Below are positions 45,376-53,853 of a stretch of 64,000 nucleotides of DNA, in pieces. Within the stretch, counting starts at the first letter, position 1. Each line of letters starts with the position of its first letter. Both the position numbers and the translations under genes were made by a program. The notes below the pieces were generated by a model. That model was not told the origin of the DNA. It saw only the letters and a list, made by a program, of their open reading frames with translations, and ran no database searches. This DNA comes from Nocardioides agri. Lineage in GTDB: Bacteria; Actinomycetota; Actinomycetes; Propionibacteriales; Nocardioidaceae. The stretch spans positions 2,691,669 through 2,755,668 of the forward strand of contig NZ_JACEIC010000002.1 of the NCBI RefSeq assembly GCF_013778305.1, written 5' to 3'.

Positions 45376-45428
45376 GGCGGTGCCCATCCTGCCCGGTGTG
45401 GCACCACCACCGGCGGCGGGGCGCTGAC

Positions 45429-45434
45429 TAGCGT
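45429..45434 (+). promoter_or_regulatory. candidate leaderless -10 of the 45441 gene
   Basis: TAGCGT ends 6 nt before ATG 45441, in the gap to mutY. Confidence 0.45.
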
Positions 45435-45440
45435 GACCCC

Positions 45441-46256
45441 ATGCCTCCGATGACTCGTGGTCCGCTGCCCGCGCGGACCTACTGGGTCCGGCGGTTGATG
45501 GTGCTCGGCACCGCGGTGCTGCTGGTCTTCGCGATCGGCAGGATGCTCGGCAGCGGGAGCGACGGCTCGGACGGCGACGACGCCGCTCAGCTGAGCGCGG
45601 ACACCCCGACGTCCTCGGCGCCGACGACCACCGGGACGTCCACCGCTCCCACCGCGACCGCCACGAGGACCGGGAAGCCGAGGAAGGGCCGCACCAGCGC
45701 GGCGCCCGTGCTCGCGACCCCGACCGGCCCCTGCCTGGGCTCCGACGTCGTCGTCGAGCCACAGGTCCGCAACGCCGTCGCCGGCCGCGACGTGCTGGTG
45801 GGCCTCCGGCTGCGCACCATCACCTCCGAGGCGTGCACCTGGCGGGTGTCCCCGGACACGCTGACTCTCAACATCACCTCCGGCGACGACCGGATCTGGT
45901 CGAGCCGCGACTGCCCGCGCGCGATCGTGCGGCGCGACGTCGTCGTCCGCAGGGCGGTCACCACCAAGGTCGGCGTGATCTGGTCGGACGCGAAGCGCTC
46001 GGACGAGGACGGCTGCACCGCGCGCACCGACTGGGCGGGCGCGGGCTGGTACCACGTGACCGCCGCGGCGCTGGGCGGGGAGCCGTCCGACCTGCAGTTC
46101 GAGCTGACCCTGCCGACCGCGGCGACGATCACCAGGACCGCGACGCCCAAGCAGACCCCCACCCAGAAGCCCTCCGGCAAGCCGAGCGGCAAGGCCACCG
46201 GGAAGCCGAAGGGGAAGCCGAGCGGCTCGCCCTCCGGCGCGGTCGAGCCGGACTGA
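45441..46256 (+). CDS. membrane-anchored extracellular protein, function unknown
   Basis: 271 residues. One N-terminal membrane helix (LMVLGTAVLLVFAIGRML) anchors a Thr/Ser/Pro-rich linker and an extracellular beta domain with four cysteines (GPCLGSDVVVEPQV, EACTWRV, SRDCPRAIV, EDGCTARTDWAGAGWYHVTA), probably disulfide-linked. The C-terminal tail is a low-complexity repeat of Lys/Pro/Ser/Gly (KPSGKPSGKATGKPKGKPSG), like wall-spanning regions. Placed between mutY and disA in several Nocardioides-like genomes as far as I recall. No catalytic motif recognised. Confidence 0.7.
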   Translation: MPPMTRGPLPARTYWVRRLMVLGTAVLLVFAIGRMLGSGSDGSDGDDAAQLSADTPTSSAPTTTGTSTAPTATATRTGKPRKGRTSAAPVLATPTGPCLGSDVVVEPQVRNAVAGRDVLVGLRLRTITSEACTWRVSPDTLTLNITSGDDRIWSSRDCPRAIVRRDVVVRRAVTTKVGVIWSDAKRSDEDGCTARTDWAGAGWYHVTAAALGGEPSDLQFELTLPTAATITRTATPKQTPTQKPSGKPSGKATGKPKGKPSGSPSGAVEPD

Positions 46257-46261
46257 CGGTT

Positions 46262-46326
46262 CGATACCCACAGACGAAACGGTCGGTCCGATCGGTCGGG
46301 AACGACCACTACGTCTGTGGGTATCG
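46262..46326. terminator. bidirectional stem-loop between the 45441 gene and disA
   Basis: A 15-bp perfect stem (CGATACCCACAGACG and its complement at 46312-46326) with a 35-nt loop that holds a second GGTCG/CGACC pairing. It lies between two convergent genes. Confidence 0.75.
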
Positions 46327-46337
46327 CAGCGGGGCCG

Positions 46338-47420
46338 CTAGACGTAGCGCTCGAGGATCGTCGACTCGGCCAGTCGGGAGAGGCCCTCGCGCACGCTGCG
46401 GGCGCGGAGCTCGCCGACGCCCTCCACGGCCTGGAGGTCGTCGATGCCGGCGGAGAGCAGCTTCTGGAGAGTGCCGAAGTGCTCGACCAGCCGGTCGACC
46501 ACGGCGCTGGGCAGGCGCGGCACCTTCGCGAGCAGGCGGTAGCCGCGCGGGGCGACCGCGCCGTCGAGGTGCTCGCCGGTGCCGAGGCCGAGCGCCTTCG
46601 CGGCGGCGGCCGGGTCGACGAGCTCGGTCGACGAGAGCGACTCGAGCCGCGCCAGCACCGACTCGGGGCTGCGGGAGCGGCGGCCGATGGGCAGGTAGTC
46701 GCGGATCACCAGCTCGCGCTCGGTGTCGACGCCGGTGATGAGCTCCTCGAGCTGGAGCGAGAGCAGTCGGCCGTCGGTGCCGAGCTCGAGCACGTAGTCC
46801 TCGATCTCGCGGGCGATCCGGGTGACCATCTCGAGCCGCTGTGCCACGACCGCCACGTCGCGGACGGTGACCAGGTCCTCGATCTCCAGCGCCGACAGGG
46901 TGCTGGACACCTCGTCGAGCCGGAGCTTGTAGCGCTCGAGCGTGGCGAGCGCCTGGTTGGCCCGGGAGAGGATCTGGCCAGAGTCCTCGAGGACGTGCCG
47001 GGTCTCGCCGACGTACGCCGCGATGATCTGCATCGACTGCGACACCGAGATCACCGGGAACCCGGTCTGGCGGGCCACCCGGTCGGCGGTGCGGTGCCGG
47101 GTGCCGGTCTCCTCGGAGGGGATCGTGTGGTCGGGCATCAGGTGCACGGCCGCCCGCGAGATGCGGGTGACGTCCTTGTCGACGATGATCGCGCCGTCCA
47201 TCTTCGCCAGCTCACGCAGCCCGGTCGCCGTAAAGGGCACGTCGAGCATGAAGCCGCCCGTCGCGATCGACTCCACGACCTTGTCGTGGCCGAGCACGAT
47301 GAGGGCGCCGGTGCGGCCGCGCAGGATGCGCTCGAGCCCGTCGCGGAGCGAGGTGCCCGGGGCGATCGAGGCGAGCGTGGCGCGCAGCCGCAACTGCTCG
47401 TCGGAGCGGTCGATGGCCAC
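46338..47420 (-). CDS. disA: DNA integrity scanning protein DisA, diadenylate cyclase
   Basis: Makes cyclic di-AMP from two ATP and senses branched DNA. 360 residues, octamer family. DAC domain with D75-G76-A77 ([11 protein letters not shown]) and R108-H109-R110 ([11 protein letters not shown]), the two catalytic motifs; a long helical spine (residues ~150-290); and a C-terminal HhH DNA-binding domain ([19 protein letters not shown]). GTG start with GGGAGG upstream and a TAGACT -10 candidate further up. Paired with radA upstream on the same strand, as in many actinobacteria; RadA inhibits DisA in Bacillus. Confidence 0.97.
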   Translation of the reverse strand: MAIDRSDEQLRLRATLASIAPGTSLRDGLERILRGRTGALIVLGHDKVVESIATGGFMLDVPFTATGLRELAKMDGAIIVDKDVTRISRAAVHLMPDHTIPSEETGTRHRTADRVARQTGFPVISVSQSMQIIAAYVGETRHVLEDSGQILSRANQALATLERYKLRLDEVSSTLSALEIEDLVTVRDVAVVAQRLEMVTRIAREIEDYVLELGTDGRLLSLQLEELITGVDTERELVIRDYLPIGRRSRSPESVLARLESLSSTELVDPAAAAKALGLGTGEHLDGAVAPRGYRLLAKVPRLPSAVVDRLVEHFGTLQKLLSAGIDDLQAVEGVGELRARSVREGLSRLAESTILERYV

Positions 47421-47541
47421 CTCGGGGTCCCCTCCCGGTGCTGGAGTGCCGCGACGTCCCTGGCCGCGCGCGCTCAGTCTAGGGTCTGCGGCCGCCCGCT
47501 GAGGTCACAGAACGCTCACGGCTGGACACCTCGGCCCGACG

Positions 47542-48978
47542 TCAGAACCCCGGCAGGTCGTTGTCGTCGACCGCCCGCAGGTCCTGCCGGCGCCGGTCGG
47601 GCAGGAGGTCGAGCATCCTGATCGCGCCACTGACGTCGGCGACGTCGACCACCCGCATGCCCTCGACGGTCCAGGACTCGGGGCTCCGCGGGCGCTTCGG
47701 CCCCGCCTCGGTGGGCACGACGGCGAGCTGGAAGCCGAGCCGGGCGGCCTCGGCGAGCCGCTGCGGCAGGTCGCGCACCCTCCGGAGCTCGCCGGCGAGA
47801 CCGATCTCGCCCATCGCGACGACGCCCCGCGGGGTGGGCAGTCCGCGGCTGGCGGAGGCGAGGGCGACCGCGACGGCGAGGTCGCTGGCCGGCTCCACCA
47901 CGCGGGCACCCCCGACGGTCGAGGCGAACACGTCCATCGTCTGCAGCCGGATCCCGCAGTGCTGGTGGAGCACCGCCATCACCATCGCGACCCGCGAGGA
48001 GTCGAGCCCGGACGTCGTACGCCGGGGGCGCTCGGACGCGCTGTGGGTCACCAGGGCCTGCACCTCGGCCAGCATCGGGCGACGCCCCTCCATCGTCACG
48101 GCCACGCAGGTGCCGGGGACCTGGTTGTGGTGGCTCTCGACGAAGAGGCCGGTCGGGTCGGTGACGGCGGTGATGCCGTCGGGTCCGAGGTCGAAGCAGC
48201 CGACCTCGTCGACGGGGCCGAAGCGGTTCTTCATCGCCCGCACCATCCGGAACCGCGAGTTGCGGTCGCCCTCGAAGTGGAGCACCACGTCGACGAGGTG
48301 CTCGAGCACTCGCGGGCCGGCGATCGAGCCGTCCTTGGTGACGTGGCCGACGAGCACCGTGGTGATGTTGCGGGTCTTGGCCATCCGGATCAGCGCGGCG
48401 GCGACCTCCTTGACCTGGGTGACGCCGCCGGGCACGCCCTCGACGCCGGAGGCGCCGATCGTCTGGACGGAGTCGACGACCAGCAGGGTCGGCCGGGCCT
48501 GCTCGATGTGGGTGAGCACCGCGCCGAGGTCGGTCTCGGCGGCGAGGTAGAGCTCGTCGTGGACGCCGCCGGTGCGGTCGGCGCGGAGCCGGACCTGCGC
48601 GGCGGACTCCTCGCCGGTGACGTAGAGGGTGCGTCGCTGGTAGCGAGCGGTCTGCGCGGCGACCTCGAGCAGCAGGGTGCTCTTGCCGACGCCGGGCTCG
48701 CCGGCGAGCAGGATCACCGCCCCGGGCACCAGCCCCCCGCCGAGCACCCGGTCGAGCTCGGGCACGCCGCTGGAGCGGAACTGCGACTCCTCGACCGACA
48801 CCTGGCCGATCGGCACCGCCGGTGCGGTGACCGGGCTCGCCGCGGTGCGGCCGACGGGCGCGGCAGCAGCCTCGGCGACCGAGCCCCAGGCCTGGCACTC
48901 ACCGCAGCGGCCGACCCACTTCGCGGTCTCCCATCCGCACTCGGAGCAGCGGTAGGCGGACCTGGGGGGCTTGGGCAT
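47542..48978 (-). CDS. radA: DNA repair protein RadA (Sms)
   Basis: RecA-like branch-migration ATPase/helicase for recombination intermediates. 478 residues. N-terminal C4 zinc finger (YRCSECGWETAKWVGRCGEC), Walker A GEPGVGKST, Walker B TLLVVDSVQTI, the RadA-specific KNRFG (RAMKNRFGPVDEVG) and a Lon-like C-terminal domain with GEIGLAGELRRV. Start ATG 48978 with a leaderless -10 hexamer upstream. The gap to disA (120 bp) holds a -10 candidate for disA, so the two may be separate units. Confidence 0.97.
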   Translation of the reverse strand: MPKPPRSAYRCSECGWETAKWVGRCGECQAWGSVAEAAAAPVGRTAASPVTAPAVPIGQVSVEESQFRSSGVPELDRVLGGGLVPGAVILLAGEPGVGKSTLLLEVAAQTARYQRRTLYVTGEESAAQVRLRADRTGGVHDELYLAAETDLGAVLTHIEQARPTLLVVDSVQTIGASGVEGVPGGVTQVKEVAAALIRMAKTRNITTVLVGHVTKDGSIAGPRVLEHLVDVVLHFEGDRNSRFRMVRAMKNRFGPVDEVGCFDLGPDGITAVTDPTGLFVESHHNQVPGTCVAVTMEGRRPMLAEVQALVTHSASERPRRTTSGLDSSRVAMVMAVLHQHCGIRLQTMDVFASTVGGARVVEPASDLAVAVALASASRGLPTPRGVVAMGEIGLAGELRRVRDLPQRLAEAARLGFQLAVVPTEAGPKRPRSPESWTVEGMRVVDVADVSGAIRMLDLLPDRRRQDLRAVDDNDLPGF

Positions 48979-48985
48979 GGGCGAC

Positions 48986-48991
48986 ACGCTA
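48986..48991 (-). promoter_or_regulatory. candidate leaderless -10 of radA
   Basis: On the minus strand TAGCGT ends 7 nt before the ATG at 48978. Confidence 0.5.
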
Positions 48992-49003
48992 GGCGCAGGC
49001 GCC

Positions 49004-49032
49004 GACAACGCGACGACAACGATCCGACAACG
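49004..49032. repeat. three GACAACG repeats at 11-bp spacing
   Basis: GACAACG begins at 49004, 49015 and 49026, one helical turn apart, in the gap between divergent radA and the LacI gene. It could be a protein-binding array upstream of either promoter. Confidence 0.6.
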
Positions 49033-49082
49033 GTCGCGCAAGAGGCAGCGAGCAACCGTTCGGGCCGGGCAATGTGGTCTCA

Positions 49083-49096
49083 TTGGAACGATCTAG
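49083..49096 (+). promoter_or_regulatory. possible operator for the LacI regulator
   Basis: TTGGAACGATCTAG is semi-palindromic around a central CG, as LacI-family operators often are (GA-n-CG-n-TC core); it lies about 30 nt before the regulator gene. Weak evidence. Confidence 0.3.
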
Positions 49097-49126
49097 CGGT
49101 CGCCCTGCTGAGTCGAGGAGGTACGG

Positions 49127-50206
49127 GTGTCCCGACGTGACGACGCGAGCGCGGCTCGGTCCCACCACCTGCCGTCCGTTGCGCGCACCGGTCCGGTGTC
49201 GGTCAGCCCCCCGACCCTCGCCGACGTCGCCGAGCGCGCGGGCGTGTCGAGGCAGACCGTCTCGAACGCCGTCAACAACCCCGACCTGCTCCGCCCCGAC
49301 ACCCTGGCGCGGGTGCAGGAGTCGATCGAGGCGCTCGGCTACTCGCCCAACCGCGCCGCCCGCAACCTGCGCACCCGGGCCTCGCACCTCATCGGCATGC
49401 GCATCGGCCCGGCCCAGGAGGGCACGGCCAACGCCACCATGGACCGGTTCGTGCACTCGCTGGTGGAGACCTCCCGCGAGGCCGGCTACCACGTGCTCCT
49501 CTTCGCCGGCGACGGCCACGACCCCGAGGCCGGGTACGCCGACCTGCTGCGCTCGACCGCCGTGGACGCCTTCGTCGTCACCGACACCTACCTCGGCAAC
49601 CCCCAGGCCTCCTGGCTCGAGGAGCGGCGGGCGCCGTTCGTCGCGTTCGGCCGCCCCTGGGAGGCCCTGAACTCGCGGCACCCCTGGGTCGACGTCGACG
49701 GTGCCGCCGGCACCGAGCTCGCCACCCGGCACCTCCTCGACAAGGGCCACGAGCGGATCGCCTGGATCGGCTGGCGCAAGGACTCGCGCATCGGCGAGGA
49801 CCGCCGGTCGGGCTGGACCCGCGCCATGCACGAGCGCGGCCTGCCCACGACCGGCCTCGCCTCGCGGGTCGAGGACACGATCAGCTCCGGACGCGAGGCC
49901 AGCGCCCACCTGCTCGACAGCGCCCGGCCCTCGGCGTTCGTGTGCGCCTCCGACACCCTCGCGATGGGCGTGCTGCACACGCTCCGCGACCGGCACCTGC
50001 GGGCGGGCGACAACATCGCCGTCATCGGCTTCGACGACTCCCAGGTCGCCCAGGTCGTGCCTCCGGGCCTCACCTCGGTGCGGCAGCCGCTCGAGCAGGT
50101 CGCGGTCGAGGTCGTGAAGGCCCTGGAGGGCCTGCTGGCCCACCCGCCGCTCGTCGGCACGGGCGTGATGCTCACGCCGACGCTGGCCGTGCGCGGGTCG
50201 TCCTAG
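49127..50206 (+). CDS. LacI-family transcriptional regulator
   Basis: 359 residues. HTH TLADVAERAGVSRQTVSNAVNNPD at about 30-53 with the LacI hinge helix LRPDTLARVQESIEALGYSPNRAARNLRTR, then a periplasmic-binding-protein-like sensor (GMRIGPAQEGTANATMDRFV, ARRSTAVDAFVVTD-type strand, VAFGRPW, VDVDGAAGTELATRHLLDKGH, VCASDTLAMGVLHTLRDR, IGFDDSQVAQVVPPGLTSVRQP). Effector sugar unknown. GTG start with GAGGAGG. The regulated genes are not obvious, since no sugar catabolic operon adjoins; autoregulation is likely. Confidence 0.92.
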   Translation: MSRRDDASAARSHHLPSVARTGPVSVSPPTLADVAERAGVSRQTVSNAVNNPDLLRPDTLARVQESIEALGYSPNRAARNLRTRASHLIGMRIGPAQEGTANATMDRFVHSLVETSREAGYHVLLFAGDGHDPEAGYADLLRSTAVDAFVVTDTYLGNPQASWLEERRAPFVAFGRPWEALNSRHPWVDVDGAAGTELATRHLLDKGHERIAWIGWRKDSRIGEDRRSGWTRAMHERGLPTTGLASRVEDTISSGREASAHLLDSARPSAFVCASDTLAMGVLHTLRDRHLRAGDNIAVIGFDDSQVAQVVPPGLTSVRQPLEQVAVEVVKALEGLLAHPPLVGTGVMLTPTLAVRGSS

Positions 50207-50898
50207 AAGCTCCGCCACCAGACGTTCACGGCGTAGTCGACCTCCGTGCCGGCGTGCTCGGAGAGCACGGCCGCGGCGACAGCGGGGTCGAGCTCGATGC
50301 GCACCACCGACTCCAGGTCGGCGCGAGAGCCGAAGGACCAGCGCATGTCGACCGGGATCCGCGTCCAGCCCTGGGTCGACCAGAAGCGCTCGACCGCGAC
50401 CGGGTCCACGTCGGGGTAGCCGCGGCGGAACCAGGAGCCGAAGGTCGAGCGGCTCGCGTCGTTGTCGATCACGTACGCCGTGCCCCCGCGTCGTACGACG
50501 CGGTCGAGCTCGGCGAGACCCGGCTCGCAGCCGGGCCCGAAGAAGTACGCCCAGCGGGCGTGCACGACGTCCACGGAGGCGTCCGGCAGCGGCAGCGACT
50601 GGGCGGTGCCCTGGTGCACGGTGACGTGGGCCAGCCTCCGGGTGCGGCGCCGGGCGAGCGCCACCAGGTCGGCGTGCGGCTCGACGCCGATCACCGCGCC
50701 GGCGGTCGCGGCCAGCCACGGCAGGTGGAAGCCGCTCCCGCAGCCCACGTCGAGGACGGTCCGGCCGTCCCAGGACGCGACCGACCGCATCGCGGCCTCG
50801 ATCGCGCCGTCAGGGTCGACCGCGCGGTTCTCGACCTCGTAGGTCGCCGTGTGGTGCCAGATGTTGGGGCTCGGCCGAGCCCCGGGAGAGACGGTCAG
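50203..50898 (-). CDS. class I SAM methyltransferase with an uncertain start
   Basis: 231 residues if read from a CTG at 50898 that overlaps the TGA of the upstream VOC gene. Motif I TVLDVGCGSGFHLPWLAATAGAVIGVEPHADLV, then VTVHQGTAQSLPLPDASVDVVHARWAYFFGPGCEPGLAELDRVVRRGGTAYVID, a normal small-molecule methyltransferase. The frame has no ATG, GTG or TTG near that overlap; a GTG at 50970 would overlap the VOC gene by about 75 bp, and an internal ATG before motif I would cut the conserved IWHHTATYEVENRAVDPDGA segment. The gene ends with a 4-bp overlap on the LacI gene. Confidence 0.75.
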   Translation of the reverse strand: MTVSPGARPSPNIWHHTATYEVENRAVDPDGAIEAAMRSVASWDGRTVLDVGCGSGFHLPWLAATAGAVIGVEPHADLVALARRRTRRLAHVTVHQGTAQSLPLPDASVDVVHARWAYFFGPGCEPGLAELDRVVRRGGTAYVIDNDASRSTFGSWFRRGYPDVDPVAVERFWSTQGWTRIPVDMRWSFGSRADLESVVRIELDPAVAAAVLSEHAGTEVDYAVNVWWRSF

Positions 50899-51533
50899 AG
50901 CCGGACGAGCCCGTTGGGCGTCTGGAACTGCGCGGCGAGGATGCCGGGCGTGCCGTTGGGCGCGACCCACTCGACCTTGACGTCCTCGAGCGGCGCCTCG
51001 ACCGACTCGCCGAGCCACTCGCTGACGCGCTGCGGGTCGCCGGCGATCTCCAGGCAGGCCAGGGAGAAGTCGGCGTCGGCGCCGGCGCTCGGGTGCATCT
51101 CGCGCGGCACCTCCCACTGGATGAAGAACGGCAGCTGCGGGTCGGCGATCAGGCCGTTGACGCCGATCTGCCGCCACAGCAGCTCGGAGCCGTCCGGCCG
51201 GCGCCGGTTGCCCTTGGCCGCCTCGCGACCGAGGCGCTGCTCGACCGTGCTGATGTCGGACACCGCGACGACCCACCCGAGCCAGCCGCCACCGAGGGCG
51301 GAGCGGGCGCGCACGGCCTGCCCGAAGGGGGCCTTGTCGGAGGCCGGGTGGTCGAGCACCTCGACGATCTCGAGGTAGGTGTCACCGGCGAGCGGCAGGA
51401 TCATGTTGCGGGTGCCGAAGCGAGGGTGGACGCCGCCGTCCACGAAGTCCTTGCCGAGCAGTCCCCCCAGACGTTGGGCAGTGCTGGCGAGGCCATCCGG
51501 TCCTGCGGCGAAGGAGAGGTGGTCCAGGCGCAT
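50895..51533 (-). CDS. VOC (glyoxalase-like) superfamily protein
   Basis: 212 residues with two beta-alpha-beta-beta-beta halves: RLDHLSFAAGPDGLASTAQRLGGLLG with the N-terminal metal-ligand-type histidine, FGTRNMILPLAGDTYLEIVEVLDH with a glutamate in the canonical position, and GWLGWVVAVSDISTVEQRLG. Related to the Glyoxalase_3-type proteins; substrate unknown. Coupled to the methyltransferase behind it, so the two may act on the same metabolite. Upstream is a 62-bp gap without a clear ribosome site. Confidence 0.82.
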   Translation of the reverse strand: MRLDHLSFAAGPDGLASTAQRLGGLLGKDFVDGGVHPRFGTRNMILPLAGDTYLEIVEVLDHPASDKAPFGQAVRARSALGGGWLGWVVAVSDISTVEQRLGREAAKGNRRRPDGSELLWRQIGVNGLIADPQLPFFIQWEVPREMHPSAGADADFSLACLEIAGDPQRVSEWLGESVEAPLEDVKVEWVAPNGTPGILAAQFQTPNGLVRL

Positions 51534-51614
51534 GCTCAGATTGTGTGCGTGTGCGGACCGTCACTGGACACCGGGGTCCCGGTTTCTTGACGTCGAGACG
51601 AATCCCCGCGCGGG

Positions 51615-52379
51615 TCAGTGCGGGTCAGCCGGGTGGAGCGCCAGGGCCGACCGCGACCGCACGTGCGCGTCGCAGTGCCGCACCAGCTCGTCGTACGCCG
51701 CCCTGCCCATGAGGGCGACGAGCTCGGCCTCGTGGGTGACGTAAACCGGCTCCACGGCGACGTGGGCCTCGGTGTTGCCCGAGCAGTACCAGTCGAGGTC
51801 GTGCCCGCCGGGGCCCCAGCCGCGGCGGTCGTACTCGCCGATCGAGACCTCCGTGTACGTCGTGCCGTCCTGGCGCTCGACCGTGCGGAACGTGCGCCGG
51901 ATCGGCAGCTGCCAGCACACGTCGGGCTTGGTCTCGACGGGGTTCTTGCCGATCACGTACGCCAGCGCGTGCAGCGCGCAGCCGGCGCCGAGGTGGAAGT
52001 CGTTGCGGTTGTGGAACACGCACGCCTGCTGGCCGTCGACGATCGTGGTGAGCGTCTTGCGCTCGCCGTCCTCGTCGACCTCGACCCAGTCGTTGGTGCG
52101 GACCTTGCGGCCCTTGGGCTTCTGCTGCCACAGCTCGTCGTCGAGCATCCCGACGTACGCCGCGACGCGCTTCTCGTCGTCCTTGTCGGCGAAGTGCGCG
52201 CCGAGCGTGCAGCAGCCGACGTCGGGTGCGTCGGCGTAGATGCCCTGGCAGCCCTGGCCGAAGATGCACATGAAGCTCGACGTGAGCCAGGTCAGGTCGC
52301 AGCGCAGGACCTCGGACTCGTCGGCCGGGTTCACGAACTCGACGTACGCGCGGGGGAACACCAGGTCGACTTCGGGCAC
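51615..52379 (-). CDS. Cys-rich DUF3109/YkgJ-like protein (probable metal-binding)
   Basis: 254 residues from GTG 52379. Multiple cysteines in a conserved-looking arrangement: [46 protein letters not shown] and [10 protein letters not shown], followed by [21 protein letters not shown]. This resembles YkgJ/DUF3109 proteins, which bind Fe or Zn through a CxxC cluster; no enzymatic role is known. Leaderless -10 TAGGGT six nt upstream. Divergent from the small lipoprotein gene across 35 bp, both genes having their own -10 candidates. Confidence 0.7.
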   Translation of the reverse strand: MPEVDLVFPRAYVEFVNPADESEVLRCDLTWLTSSFMCIFGQGCQGIYADAPDVGCCTLGAHFADKDDEKRVAAYVGMLDDELWQQKPKGRKVRTNDWVEVDEDGERKTLTTIVDGQQACVFHNRNDFHLGAGCALHALAYVIGKNPVETKPDVCWQLPIRRTFRTVERQDGTTYTEVSIGEYDRRGWGPGGHDLDWYCSGNTEAHVAVEPVYVTHEAELVALMGRAAYDELVRHCDAHVRSRSALALHPADPH

Positions 52380-52385
52380 ACCCCA

Positions 52386-52391
52386 ACCCTA
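52386..52391 (-). promoter_or_regulatory. candidate leaderless -10 of the Cys-rich protein gene
   Basis: On the minus strand TAGGGT ends 6 nt before GTG 52379. Confidence 0.45.
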
Positions 52392-52402
52392 CGGGCTGGG
52401 GC

Positions 52403-52408
52403 TACGCT
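52403..52408 (+). promoter_or_regulatory. candidate leaderless -10 of the 52415 lipoprotein gene
   Basis: TACGCT ends 6 nt before GTG 52415. Confidence 0.45.
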
Positions 52409-52414
52409 GCCCGC

Positions 52415-52897
52415 GTGCCAGGACGCATGCTGGCGACGACCGCCGCGGCCGCGGTGCTGCTCGCCGGCGCCTGCTCCTCGGACACCGACGATCCGCAGCC
52501 GGCCCGGAAGGCCGCCGCGACGAAGTCGTGCGAGGTGACCCTCGACCTCGAGGAGCTCGATCGCTCGGCGCTCCATCCCATCGACGGCGGGAGCACCGTG
52601 CTCGACCGGGACCTGCGCGCCACCCGGTCGCCGGAGGGCTACCTCTGCCTGGACATCGTGACCGACCACGCCGACTACGGCTCGGAGGCGGTGTCCTACC
52701 GCATCGTGGCGCGTCAGGGCGACCACGAGTGGCGCAAGGAGGGCGAGGAGCCGTCCGGGAAGCCACCCATGCGCGTCGAGGCCTCCGGTTGCGTCACCGC
52801 GACCGCGGCGCTCACGGCCCTCGGCGCCGGCGACCGGACCTATCGGTACCGGGCGCGGCTGCGGGTCGACTGCGACGGCGCGACGTCGCCGCCCTAG
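52415..52897 (+). CDS. small secreted lipoprotein, function unknown
   Basis: 160 residues. Signal peptide [20 protein letters not shown] with lipobox LAGAC (lipidated C20). The mature part is a small beta-rich domain with Cys in [24 protein letters not shown] and VDCDGAT, so two disulfides are likely. No family recognised. It stops 13 bp before the Ppx/GppA start, whose -10 hexamer overlaps its stop codon region. Confidence 0.72.
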   Translation: MPGRMLATTAAAAVLLAGACSSDTDDPQPARKAAATKSCEVTLDLEELDRSALHPIDGGSTVLDRDLRATRSPEGYLCLDIVTDHADYGSEAVSYRIVARQGDHEWRKEGEEPSGKPPMRVEASGCVTATAALTALGAGDRTYRYRARLRVDCDGATSPP

Positions 52898-52903
52898 TAG
52901 CGT
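52898..52903 (+). promoter_or_regulatory. candidate leaderless -10 of the Ppx/GppA gene
   Basis: TAGCGT ends 7 nt before ATG 52911. It contains the GTG at 52902, arguing against that codon as a start. Confidence 0.45.
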
Positions 52904-52910
52904 GGGCTCC

Positions 52911-53846
52911 ATGCGGCTGGGCGTCCTCGACATCGGGTCCAACACCGGGCACCTCCTCGTCGTCGACGCCCACCGTGGCGCGGCCCCGCTGCCGGCCTTC
53001 TCGCACAAGGAGCCGCTGCGCCTCGCCGAGCACCTCGACGCCGACGGCGCGGTCACGCAGGCGGGGATCGACGCGCTCGCCGACTTCACCTCGCAGGCCC
53101 AGCGGGTCGCGGAGGAGAAGGGCTGCGAGGACATGCTGGCGTTCGCGACCTCGGCGGTCCGCGACGCGGGCAACTCCGAGGCGGTGCTGGCCGAGGTCGA
53201 GGAGCGGACGGGGTGCTCGATCGCCGTGCTGTCCGGCGGCGACGAGGCCCGCCTGACGTTCCTCGCCGTACGCCGCTGGCTGGGCTGGTCCGCGGGCCGG
53301 CTGTGGGTCTTCGACATCGGCGGCGGTTCGCTCGAGATGGCCGGTGGCGCGGACGAGGAGCCCGACGTCGCCTGGTCTCTGCCGCTCGGCGCGGCCCGGC
53401 TCGCACGCCAGCACTTCGCCTCTGGGGAGCTCGACGAGGAGGTGCTCCACGCGCTGCGCAAGACGGTCCGGGCCGAGATCGCCCGCGACGCCGGCCGGCT
53501 GCTGCGCCTGGGGGCACCCGACCACGCATCCGCGACGTCCAAGACGTTCCGGTCCCTCGCTCGCATCTGCGGGGCGGCGCCCTCGGCCGAGGGGCCGCTG
53601 GTCGCCCGGTCGCTGCCGCTCGCCGAGCTCAGCGAGTGGATCCCCAAGCTGACGGCGATGTCGCGCGACGAGCTGGCGGCGCTGCCCGGGGTGTCGGCCA
53701 ACCGCGCCCACCAGATCGTGCCCGGAGCGCTCGTCGCCGAGGCGGTGATGGACCTGTTCGGCCTGTCTGCGTTGGAGATCTGCCCCTGGGCACTGCGCGA
53801 GGGCGTGATCCTCGAGCGGCTCGACCAGCTCGACGGGCTGGTGTGA
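52911..53846 (+). CDS. Ppx/GppA-family phosphatase (exopolyphosphatase or guanosine pentaphosphatase)
   Basis: 311 residues, ASKHA fold. [20 protein letters not shown] (phosphate 1), [36 protein letters not shown] (E of the catalytic site), [16 protein letters not shown] (phosphate 2) and [16 protein letters not shown]. It is the short actinobacterial form without the C-terminal HD-like domain of E. coli Ppx, as in Mycobacterium Ppx1. Followed at 8 bp by the isomerase gene; the same order (ppx, isomerase, proC) is found in Mycobacterium, which supports the assignment. Confidence 0.92.
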   Translation: MRLGVLDIGSNTGHLLVVDAHRGAAPLPAFSHKEPLRLAEHLDADGAVTQAGIDALADFTSQAQRVAEEKGCEDMLAFATSAVRDAGNSEAVLAEVEERTGCSIAVLSGGDEARLTFLAVRRWLGWSAGRLWVFDIGGGSLEMAGGADEEPDVAWSLPLGAARLARQHFASGELDEEVLHALRKTVRAEIARDAGRLLRLGAPDHASATSKTFRSLARICGAAPSAEGPLVARSLPLAELSEWIPKLTAMSRDELAALPGVSANRAHQIVPGALVAEAVMDLFGLSALEICPWALREGVILERLDQLDGLV

Positions 53847-53853
53847 GGCGACG

